Source of the DNA: Fulvia fulva
Taxonomy: Eukaryota; Ascomycota; Dothideomycetes; Mycosphaerellales; Mycosphaerellaceae
Direction of reading: 5' to 3'
Assembly: GCF_020509005.1 (NCBI RefSeq)
Contig: NC_063013.1
Coordinates: 1,116,001-1,180,000 of the forward strand
Length of the DNA stretch: 64,000 bases
Every line of letters begins with the position of its first letter. The stretch's first letter is position 1. Position numbers and translations under genes: made by a program. The notes below the pieces were generated by a model. That model did not search any database, was not told where the DNA came from, and saw nothing but the letters and a program-made list of their open reading frames with translations. This document shows positions 1 through 8,600 of the stretch, piece after piece.

Positions 1-249
1 CGCGCGGGTTGATCTATATCGTATAGACTTTAGCCCCCTTTATACGAGATAGCTTACGGAGTCCGTAGAGGCTAATTTGCTTAATATCGCCTTTACTCGT
101 ATAGTACCTAACACGCTCTACGCTAACTCCTTCGATAGGTTAAGAGACCGGTATAGCGGAGATGTCTAGTCGTTCAAGGCTATTATAGTCTAGTAGAGGG
201 GTTGCTAGTGTTTCGGTAGGAGGTAAGACTATAGGTAGTATAATATCCT

Positions 250-680
250 AGTAAAGGGAGTAGCTACGGTAGCTAGCATTATTAAATATAATTCTATGTT
301 GCTTCTAGTCCTTATAAGGGCTGTGTTTTGCGTACTAACCTAAGCCTAACACGATGTCGTAGTAAGTATCGGTAACTAGACACTTTACGATTTCGGTATA
401 GCCCTATAGGTTAAGCTCGATATTTATTACTTTCGAAATGATAGTAGGGGCTTACGAGCCGTCCCCTAGTCCGAGAGTAAAAGGTTCAATATTATATAAA
501 TAGAAGTTATGTTTTTACGCGTAGGAAGTGTTTACGAGTTTAGAGTTAGTTCCGTTATCGAGAAAGGTGTATATATAATATCTATTTGCCCTACCCTCTA
601 CTACAAAGTGATACGAGACTTCGGGTCCTTTATCTACTTCTATAGAGGGTGTGTTCGGACGGGCTTATAAGGAAAATGCC
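250..680 (-). pseudogene. Gypsy-V retropepsin domain, degenerate
   Basis: The minus-strand translation contains FLDNGTNSKLVN, which fits the active-site strand of a retropepsin (D-S/T-G, here degraded to D-N-G). After about 80 residues comes TDTYYDIVLGLG and then YAKHSPYKD, matching the conserved 'DVILGMPWL..HNP..D' end of gypsy proteases. In-frame TAG codons sit where W or Q is expected. In an active element this protease would cut the Gag-Pol polyprotein inside the virus-like particle. The order after gag supports a gypsy rather than a copia element. Confidence 0.7.
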
Positions 681-779
681 TATACTGTTCTTATACCGTA
701 ATGTTTATATTCGTGTTCGTATTCGTAAGGTAAGTAATAGTGCTTATACTAATATAACACTTCCTATATCGGACTATTA

Positions 780-2960
780 TCTTTTACGCTTAGATAATAG
801 TCTAGGCGTTTTCCGCCGGTAGTACTACTACTATAGCGGTTAGACTATTGTTAGCGGTCTTTCGCTTTAGGCGCTCGTAGGGGTCGAGTAGATAGCTAGC
901 TACTCCTAAGGCGTATCCGGTACCGCGGTACTATAGGTAGCTACCGCTTATAGTAATCTAGGTACGCTAATCTTAGGTAAGTAGTACGAGGTTCTTATAT
1001 TGCTTAGGCCGGTCCTTCTATAGAAGCAAGGCCTAGTTAGTATACGGTAAGCGACTAAGCGGTATACTAGTATTAGCGGGAATCGCTAGCGGTATTACCT
1101 AGCCGATAGTAGGCGTAGTTATACCTAGCGTCGCGCCCGGAGGCTTGCCGCTAGATAGCTTCTTGTTATCCTTATTATCGTTAACCTTTTAAGGTAGGTC
1201 GATATCGAGCTAAGCTATCTCGCTCTCTAGGCGATAGTATTACGAAGCTAGGCCCTCGACTATCTTGAATTCCGTAAGTCCTATAAGACGGGTACGGTAC
1301 TTAAAGCTAAGCTTCTTCTTTAGCTTAAGAGTTTCCTACCTACGGCTTAAAGCTAGCGGTAGGCGAGCGCGTTCCTTCTAGTACTTAGCGTAGAATAGAG
1401 AGAACTTGTCTAATTCTCCTATCTTTAGAGCGTCTATATTATTACGTACCGTACCTTCGGGGTTATAGTCGCCGAAGTTACGGTTAAGGAACTTAAGGGC
1501 TTTCTATACGGACTTAAAGGGCTTACTAACTATATGCTTTCCGATAAGGATCTTCTATAGAATATAGTTTCGAAGTATCTACTATACTAATCCGGTAGTA
1601 TATTCTTAAACGAAGCGGAGGGCGGATAGTACGTCCTTAAAAGTCGAGACGGCGAACTTGTTACTAAGTTGTATAGTCTACTCGTCGAGGCTTAGGGAGT
1701 CCTTACTATAGTTCTTACTAGAGAACTTAGGCTTCGGTATGTCGACGCGGCTACTAGTCTTAAAGTCCTTAGATATAGTAGGATTATAGCGGACTACGTC
1801 GACGCTAGTATCTACTATCTCGTAGTCCTCCTTAATAATAACTAGTTCCTTGCTCTTCTTCTTATCCTTCTTCTTACCTTTACTCTTATACGGAGGTAGA
1901 TCGAGGTCGGAATCGGAGTCGGAGGATAAGTCGGATGAATCTAGATTAGATAAGTCGTAGACGCGCTACTTACGGTACTTACGGGCGGTAGGCTACTTCT
2001 TAGTTCCCTTATCGATAGGCTTACCGGCGGGCGTATTAGTAGGCTTATCGGCGGGCTTGTTACCGCGGCGGCGTAGTAACTCGGAGAGGGAACGAGCACT
2101 ACGTTCCTTTAGTTTCTCGGTAGTACGGCTACGCTTAGCCTCCTCGAGTTCCTACTAGAGCGTCTAAATCTTCTATTATAGCCCTACTACGTCTATAGTA
2201 GTAGGTACGGTCTTATTAGGTACGAGGCTATCGAGTTCGGCTACCTTAGCCTTAAGTATACTAACTTCCTTCTTAGTAGACTTAGTGTAATTATACTATT
2301 TGTCAGCCTGCTTCCTATACTTAGTTACGTCCTACTTTGCCTTGCTTAAGTCCTCGTTCACTTATTCGAGGTCTTACTTATATTCCTACTTATACTTCGT
2401 AGTATATTATAACTCGGTATATACATCCTTAAACTTCTTCTTGTTTAGCTCGTTAGCCTTATATAACGCCGCCCTATCTAGGATAGCTTAGCGATAATCG
2501 GCTTCGAGCTTACGAAGTACGTATAAGATAGCTTCTAGTTAATTCTTAACGTAATCGTAAAGCTAGGTCGAGTCGAGTATACGTAGCTACTCGAGTAGGA
2601 TACGCTAGGTACTACCGCGACCCTAGGCGTCTATAAAGTTAACGGCGAAGTCTTTTCGAGTATTATCGTAGGACCTATCGTCGTTCTTATACTTAATAAT
2701 ATCGCCCTTATGTAATAACGTAGTAAGGTTAAGAGTGTCGGGGATTTCGAGCTATATCTCGTTACCTTCCTCCTCTTCTAGAAGCTAGTCGAGAATCTCG
2801 CGCTCCGTATTAGCGTACTTAGTATAGGGATCTAGTAGGACGGAGTCATCGGACTAGGTGTACTAATCGGCTCGCGTAAAGAGTTCTAAGTTTCGAGTTA
2901 GTCGCGTATACCGTACGATACGTTAAGTATTCGCGCCGCCGCTAGGGCCGGTACCCTACG
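780..2960 (-). pseudogene. Gypsy-V gag, degenerate
   Basis: The minus strand translates, with scattered TAG stops, into a long hydrophilic protein. The N-terminal part includes TEREILDQLLEEEEGNE-like acidic sequence (with Q read from TAG). A central heptad-like Lys/Glu-rich stretch is probably coiled coil. An acidic Ser/Asp run is followed by a Lys cluster (KSKGKKKDKKKSKE, near 1845-1890). A degraded cysteine knuckle may lie near 930-970, but I cannot prove it because RIP turns Cys codons into Tyr. Size and position before the protease argue for gag. The layout resembles the Gypsy-III gag at 53650-55575. The exact start is not determinable. Confidence 0.6.
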
Positions 2961-3041
2961 GTCTCGCTATACTATAAGTATAGTGCGCCCTTCTAGCGTC
3001 TTTACTAGGAGGGAGAGAGAGAGAGCACTACGCTTCTACGC

Positions 3042-3046
3042 TAGTA
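3042..3046. repeat. Target-site duplication of Copia-1 (TAGTA), left copy
   Basis: TAGTA lies directly before the left LTR, and the same five bases lie directly after the right LTR at 7371-7375. Five-base duplications are normal for copia integrases, so Copia-1 is a complete insertion event. Confidence 0.9.
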
Positions 3047-3264
3047 TGTTGAGAATATGTAGGTCATAGGGTCAACATTAGGTGCTTAGGGGGATTAGTA
3101 ATTAGGGCTTGCTAGTCAAGTCCTAAGTATAGCTGTCCCTCCTAAAATACCTACACTAACACCGGCGATACTATATATAGATATACGCTATCCTATTAGG
3201 TCCTTCTTCGTCTTTCGTATGATCCGCCGTCTTCTACTACTACGCAACTCGTACCTATTTAACA
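3047..3264 (+). repeat. Copia-1 5' LTR (218 bp)
   Basis: It begins TGTTGAGAAT and ends TTTAACA, so the terminal TG...CA is intact. It is collinear without gaps with 7153-7370. I count 15 differences, all transitions in CA/TG context. Fourteen have the mutated T or A in this copy, so this LTR took far more RIP than its partner after insertion. Confidence 0.93.
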
Positions 3265-3557
3265 GGTTATAAGCCCGGGTTAGCAACTCGGTGTTTCACC
3301 CTCGACAAAGTCGTATTGGAGTTATTCCTCTTCAGAACAAAAGGAAGGCAGACTAGAGGCCGCACCCGCCTTGTATAGGAAGCTACAGCCGTGCTATAGG
3401 TGTATATAAGACGTAAAAGAGCCTAGTAAGGCACTGTTAGACTCCGAGTCAGGGAGCCTATGCTAATACCTTAGACAAGTGGGCGAGCTTACTAAGAAGA
3501 GTCGCTCTCCGGACATCGCGTTCGTATCGACTAACTGTTCATTCTAAGAGAGCCGCA
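3265..3557 (+). other. Copia-1 leader between LTR and readable frame
   Basis: This is the untranslated leader and possibly the extreme N-terminus of the polyprotein. It starts GGTTATAAGCCCGGGTTAGC just after the LTR, where a primer-binding site should be; I could not assign the priming tRNA. It is strongly similar to 62042-62334 of Copia-2, differing by CA-to-TA type changes. No start codon is obvious. Confidence 0.6.
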
Positions 3558-6500
3558 GTGTCTCAGAAACCCCCTCTACTAAGAGAGTTACGCTACAGTG
3601 TCTTAGCACTATCAGACTCTGAGATACCATCAGAAGATGATGATGTTGATGAGGTTGCCCATTCCACTGTGGAAGCCAAGGGCAAGTACCCCTCGTCCGA
3701 GTGGTTGCTTGACTCTTGTGCTTCATCACATATGACTGACCAAGATTCACTATTCAGGACACTGAAGCCTCTTCAAAAGAGGAAGTGGATCAAGGTTGGG
3801 GGTGGCTATCTACAAGCTACACATATGGGAAGTGCAGTAATGGGTGGTCCTTCTGGAAAGCAAATTGTCTTAGAAAATGTCTTGTTTGTTCCTGGCCTTG
3901 GAGTTAGTCTTGTTTCTTGGAATCAGTTCAGCCAACAATTTGCTGTCCAACCACCCAGTTTCACCCTTAAATCCCTTTCTGGAAAACCTGTTGTCTAGAC
4001 AAAGCTGAGAGGGGGTGTTCCATTCATTCAAAGTGTTTCAGAGCAGCTTGAAGCTATGCCTCAAGCATATGCCTCTCTACAGGAGCATGACTTAGATCTG
4101 TCCAAGTTAGGTACACATTTTGAGTGTGAATTGGAACAGGCTATGACTGCCACTGAGTCCCAGGACCAGTGGGAGCTATAGCATAGAAGATGTGCACACC
4201 TTAGCAAGGGACTGCTAAGAAACCTGCATAGAGTCTCTGACAAGAAAGATCCCATTCCTGTTCCTTCTGAACACCAGAACTGCAAGGTCTGCTCCCTTGC
4301 AAACATGAGGAAGTTCAAAGGACCTGCCACAGAGAGGAAAGGAGAGAGGCTGGCCCTCATCTCTATTGACATCTGTGGGCCTTTTCAAGGGGCAGTCTCA
4401 AGACTTGGCTTCAAGTACTGGCTTGAGATTGTAGACAACTTCTTGAGGAAGAAGTGGGTAATCCCTTTGAAGGCTAGGAGTGATGCTCCTACAGCTCTAA
4501 AGGAATGGAAGGTTCAGGTAGAGAACAGCTCAAGGTGTTTTCTATCTGCAATCCGTAGTGATGGTGCAAGGGAAATTCTTTCCTTGCTAAAACAGTGGGA
4601 GAAGGAGTTTGGCATTCAGATGGACACAACTGATGCCTACAACTCACTCCAGAATGGACCTGTAGAAAGGTCAATCCAAGCCTCTGAGAATACAGTGAGA
4701 GCTATGCTTGAGGACTCGAGTATGCCAGTTGAATTCTGGCTAGAGGCCCTTATTGCTCAAACTGCGGTCAAAAACAGACTTCCAAATGGACCAATAATAG
4801 ATGGTACTACTCTTTTACCAGAAGAAGCCTTCACTGGCCAGGTACCATCAGTTGACCATTTGAGAGTCTAGGGATGTAAAGCAGTGGTCTGTGTAGACCC
4901 GAGATCACAACCTCAAGGCTTGAGAAGTGACGAGCTCATGAATAGGGGTAAAGAAGTTGTCTTTGTTGGCTATGTGGAGGACACCACAAAGCAATGGCTC
5001 TTCTAGGAGCCTGACATGAAAGCCATCAAAACACACGGGCAAGTTGACTGGTTTGAGAATGAGAAGGGGGGTGATATGGATCTTGGCATCACCTTCACAA
5101 ACCAGTCAAGCAGAGCCCTGAAGAGAAACCCCGTTGGAAGACCTCCTGCTCAGGTCTCCAGTTCATCAATGCAGCCACAGCAGCTCCAGGCAAAGCCTCT
5201 GTTTGTGCAACTTCCCCAACCTCCAAAAGACATTAGAGTGTACCAGAAGAGTGGAGTAGAGGGGACTCCAAGAAAAGAAAAGGAAGAGGAACTTGTTCAG
5301 GAGGATCAACCTCAACAGCCACCTCAGCTTGCAGGCAACAAGAGGTCAAGGGGGGATGAAGATGATGGCTTTGCTGAGCATGAAGCCAAGCATCATAGGG
5401 CATTGATTGCTCAGATGTTTCATCTTGATCCAACTATGAGCTGGGTTGAGGAAATCCTGAATGATGTGGAGGGATATGCATTTGCTGCTGTTAGGCAGGC
5501 CATAGCCTACCAGCAGGAAGTGCCAATCCTAAAGTCCTATAAGGAGGCAGTAGGAGACCCCAATTGGGGACATATGTGGAAAGAGGCAATCCAGAAAGAA
5601 CTTATTGCCTTAGGAAGCAACAACACCTTGGATCCAGTTGTACCACCAAGGGGTGCAAGCCTGGTTACATCTAAGTGGGTTTTTGATGTGAAAAGAATGA
5701 TCAGTGGAGCCATTAAAGAGTTCAAGGCAAGACTGGTTGCAAGAGGGTTTTCACAGAAATATGGTGTTGACTTTGAAGAGACCTTTGCACCTACTGTTAG
5801 GCATGATACCCTTAGGGTCTTCATGGCTGTAGTATGTGAGAGAGATCTTGAGATGCACCAGGTGGATGTGAACAATGCTTTCACCGAAAGCAGCCTTCTT
5901 GAAGACATCTACATGATCCCACCCCTAGGTGTTGAAATTCCACCAAATATGGTCTTCAAGGTCCTTAGAAGCCTGTATGGACTGAAGCAAGCAGCTAGAG
6001 ATTGGAACAAGCTCTGTGTTGCTAAGCTAGAACAGATTGGATCCACCTAGTCCCAGGTGGATCCATGCCTACTCATCTACAGAGGAAGAGACCTCATGGT
6101 CCTCACCTATGTGGATGAAATCCCCATTGCAGCTCCAAAGCTGTCAGATGTTCAGTGGTTTAAGGCTGAGCTTGGAAAAGTGTTTAAGATTAAAGATTTT
6201 GGTGAACCTACGAAGATCCTTGGAATGAGGATTACAAGAGACAGGTCCTAAGGCACTGTAAAGATTGATCAAGGACACTACATCCAAACTAACCTTGCCA
6301 AGATGGGCATCTCTCCAGAGAAGGCCACACCCACACTCTCACCTATAGACAGCTATGAGGATCTGAGACCTTCAGCTACTATGGATGAGAGGTGCAACAA
6401 ACAGGAGTACCAGGGTTGCAATGGTACCTGGATGTGGCCAATGACAATGACAAGGCCAGACCTTGCTTTCCCCCTTGGAAGAATCAGCTCATATGTTGCT

Positions 6501-7118
6501 GACCCTCCAAAGCAACATCTTAGAGCTTTGAAGAAACTCTCTAGGTATCTGAGATCATACCCGGACCTGGGCTTGATGTATAGAAGAGGAGGAGGTATTC
6601 TCCAGGGATACTCAGATTCTGGTTATGCTATAGACAAGGCAGACAGAGTCTCAATCCTTGGACATATGTGGTTCCTTTGTGGATCACCTGTGTCCTGGAT
6701 AAGTAGGAAGCAGAAGTCTGTTGCCACATCAACAATGGAGGCTGAGTTCATGGCCATGAATGCAGCAGCCAAGCAGTCACAGTTTCTTGCTGCAGTCCTT
6801 AGGGAGTCGAGGTGTCCTGACCTGGTTAGAGAGTGTTCATTCCAACCTAGGATCAAGGCAAGCAGTACTGTTGATGAGCTGAGACCCGTGGAGCTTATGG
6901 GTGACAACCAAGCAGCTTTGACCTTTGTCAAAGATGCCCATGCCCATGACAGGTCAAAGCATATTGATGTTGCATACCACTATGTCAGGAATCTCTCGTG
7001 GCAAAGGAAGATTGCAGTGGATTACTGCCACATAAAGGACATAGTTGCTGATGGGCTGGCTAAGCCCCTCAATGGCCAGCAGTTTCAAAACTTTGTAAGG
7101 CAGCTCCAGCTTGTATAA
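3558..7118 (+). pseudogene. Copia-1 polyprotein: protease, integrase, RT, RNase H (gag missing)
   Basis: One frame runs throughout and contains only six stops: TAG at 3996, 4179, 4869, 5004 and 6048, and TAA at 6249. All fit TGG or CAG to TAG and CAA to TAA. Domains in order: protease near 3700-3900 (LLDSCASSHMT; the usual DSG is DSC); GAG-pre-integrase H..C..C near 4180-4290; integrase with D in SIDICGP (~4360), D in IRSDGARE (~4555) and E in GPVERS (~4660); RT at about 5540-6330 (SKWVFDVKR, KARLVARGFSQ, VDVNNAF, SLYGLKQA), with YVDE at 6108-6119 where YVDD is expected; RNase H at about 6590-7118 (YSDSG, MEAEF, GDNQAAL, VADGLAKPL). The frame joins an N-terminal leader to the protease across an in-frame gag deletion at about 3611. 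The end at 7118 is a natural TAA. Confidence 0.92.
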
Positions 7119-7152
7119 GGGATTGTTTGAGACCTTCTGACCTGAGTGGGAG
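7119..7152 (+). other. Copia-1 3' leader with polypurine tract
   Basis: A short gap between the stop codon and the right LTR. GAGTGGGAG at about 7145-7152, directly before the LTR, is the likely polypurine tract that primes plus-strand DNA synthesis. The assignment rests on position and purine content. Confidence 0.55.
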
Positions 7153-7370
7153 TATTGAGAATATGCAGGTCATAGGGTCAACATTAGGTGCTTAGGGGGA
7201 TTAGTAATCAGGGCTTGCTAGTCAAGTCCTAAGTACAGCTGTCCCTCCTGAAATACCTACACCAACACCGGCGATACTGTATGTAGATACACGCTATCCC
7301 ATTGGGTCCTTCTTCGTCTTTCGTGTGATCCGCCGTCTTCCACTACTGCGCAACTCGTACCTGTTTAACA
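7153..7370 (+). repeat. Copia-1 3' LTR (218 bp)
   Basis: Same length as the left LTR and much less mutated. The only place where it carries the mutant base and the left copy does not is its second base (TG changed to TA). It is followed by the TAGTA duplication at 7371-7375. Confidence 0.93.
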
Positions 7371-7573
7371 TAGTACGAGTCGGGGATTTCGAGGAGTCGC
7401 GCTATCGCGATTTTCTAAGCTAAGCGGCGCTAAATATAGTAGCGTCCTTATTAATAAGCTATCGAAGTGTTACGAGGCTATAGTGCGAGAGTATAGGGGT
7501 GTAATATTAACAAAGTCGATAGCTAAAGAGAGAAGTAGGTTCTAAGGTCGAGGCCTATACTTAAGGGCCGAGG
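7371..7573. other. RIPed flank right of Copia-1, continuation of the Gypsy-V site
   Basis: This begins with the second TAGTA and is the displaced right half of the sequence into which Copia-1 inserted, so it is probably the 5' leader of Gypsy-V on the minus strand. It is RIP-saturated and I see no domain or start codon that can be defended. Confidence 0.45.
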
Positions 7574-7660
7574 TGTTACGGGTCGGCTTCGGGCCGAGCG
7601 TCACGTGATCTGAGGTGACGTACCCTTTACTAATCCTTTACTTACGGAGCGGCCGTAACA
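7574..7660 (+). repeat. Short LTR-like block (87 bp), possible left end of Gypsy-I
   Basis: It starts TGTTACGG and ends CCGTAACA, a perfect 8-bp terminal inverted repeat with the TG...CA ends of an LTR, and lies directly before the Gypsy-I gag region. It contains TCACGTGA. The Gypsy-III LTRs also begin T(G/A)TTACGG, which suggests relatedness. No second copy is present, because Gypsy-I is cut off at 11343, so LTR status is unproven. At 87 bp it would be very short. Confidence 0.45.
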
Positions 7661-8600
7661 ACCGAAGCTAAGCTCTAAGCCTTAAAGTACCGTACTATAA
7701 AGGACTCCCTTTAGAACGTCTAGAGTTAGTTAAAGAACGGTATATAGACCTATATCGACTTAAGAATCCCTAGTCTTACTAAGTCTACGGAAGGTACGAC
7801 TACTTAGTACGCTTCTATAGATAGGATAATAGAAGATCTAGCCCGGCGCTACGGTACCCGTAATACCTATACTAATACTATAACTAAGCTTAATAGTCTA
7901 TAGTAGGGTAATAAGGAGAAGTTTAGTAACTTCTACCTATCCTTCCGTAAGAACGCCGATATTATTAACCTTAATAACGGCGCGAAGGAAAAGAAACTCG
8001 AGAAGGACTTCCTACTCCGTAAGTTAAACTCGCGCTATAATAACCGTATTATAAACAAGGACATAGTTAATATAACCCTTAAGTAAGTCGTATCTACGCT
8101 ATATAACTACGAGGATAAGTTTAAGGCGTTCGACCTTAAGTACGGTAAGACCGGTAATAGTAATAAGACCTAAGGTAATAAGAAGACTACTAAGGGTAAC
8201 GACGATAAGAAGGATACGGCTTCGAGTAGTAGCGGTAATAATACTAACCTGAACGCGAAGACTAAGTAGGCTAATCGACCTTAGGCATTTTAGTATATCT
8301 AACCTTTAGATACTACTCGCGCCTAGGGATATATCGATTAGAATCGGTACTTAAAATGCGAATAAGAAGGTCACCGCCGTATCGATACCAATTAGTACCC
8401 CCTTCGAGATATTGCCCGCCGCCTATTTACGCTAGGCTATAACCTAAGTAATAACCGCCGTAACGGTAGTAATAGTAGTAACGCTAATAATACCGGCGGC
8501 GCGGGAAACGCCTAGTCTACTCGGTAAGCGCAATACGTAGTAGACCGTACGAGTTAGAGTTACGAGAAAACGAGAAAAAGTATAAATATAAACATAGGCC
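7661..8600 (+). pseudogene. Gypsy-I gag, degenerate
   Basis: The plus-strand translation gives a hydrophilic protein with few stops. It includes FSNFYLSFRKNADIINL (about 7925-7970) and LEKDFLLRKLNSRYNNRI (about 8000-8050), typical of the capsid part of Ty3/gypsy Gag. A Gly/Asn/Lys linker follows, then YLKCE*EGHRR at about 8353-8388, a CCHC nucleocapsid knuckle whose first Cys has become Tyr. A second Asn/Ser/Gly-rich tract follows. The start is unclear because initiating ATGs are often lost to RIP (TG to TA). Confidence 0.7.

Larger units (their letters stand above)
1..3041 (-). mobile_element. Gypsy-V: RIP-degraded Ty3/gypsy gag-protease segment
   Basis: Read on the minus strand, this stretch carries a long gag-like region followed by an aspartic protease, the order of a Ty3/gypsy element. 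The RT, RNase H and integrase would lie beyond the left edge of the window. CA and TG are nearly absent and the frame is broken mainly by TAG, as expected after RIP. Its gag end was split by Copia-1 at 3042-3046. No LTR of this element is seen. Family placement rests on translated motifs only. Confidence 0.75.
3047..7370 (+). mobile_element. Copia-1: full-length, lightly RIPed, gag-deleted Ty1/copia element
   Basis: A 4,324-bp element bounded by 218-bp LTRs and a TAGTA duplication, inserted into Gypsy-V. CA and TG are common here, so it largely escaped the RIP that saturated its surroundings and is probably one of the youngest insertions. It has protease, integrase, reverse transcriptase and RNase H in copia order, in one reading frame (3558-7118) broken by six RIP-type stops. 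Compared with Copia-2 (from 61846) it lacks 1,116 bp covering gag. It would therefore need Gag supplied in trans to move. Confidence 0.92.

Noticed and set aside
2300..2491. A Tyr/Ser-rich 63-codon plus-strand frame
   Set aside because: It lies opposite Gypsy-V gag and its composition is what TA-rich RIPed DNA yields by chance.
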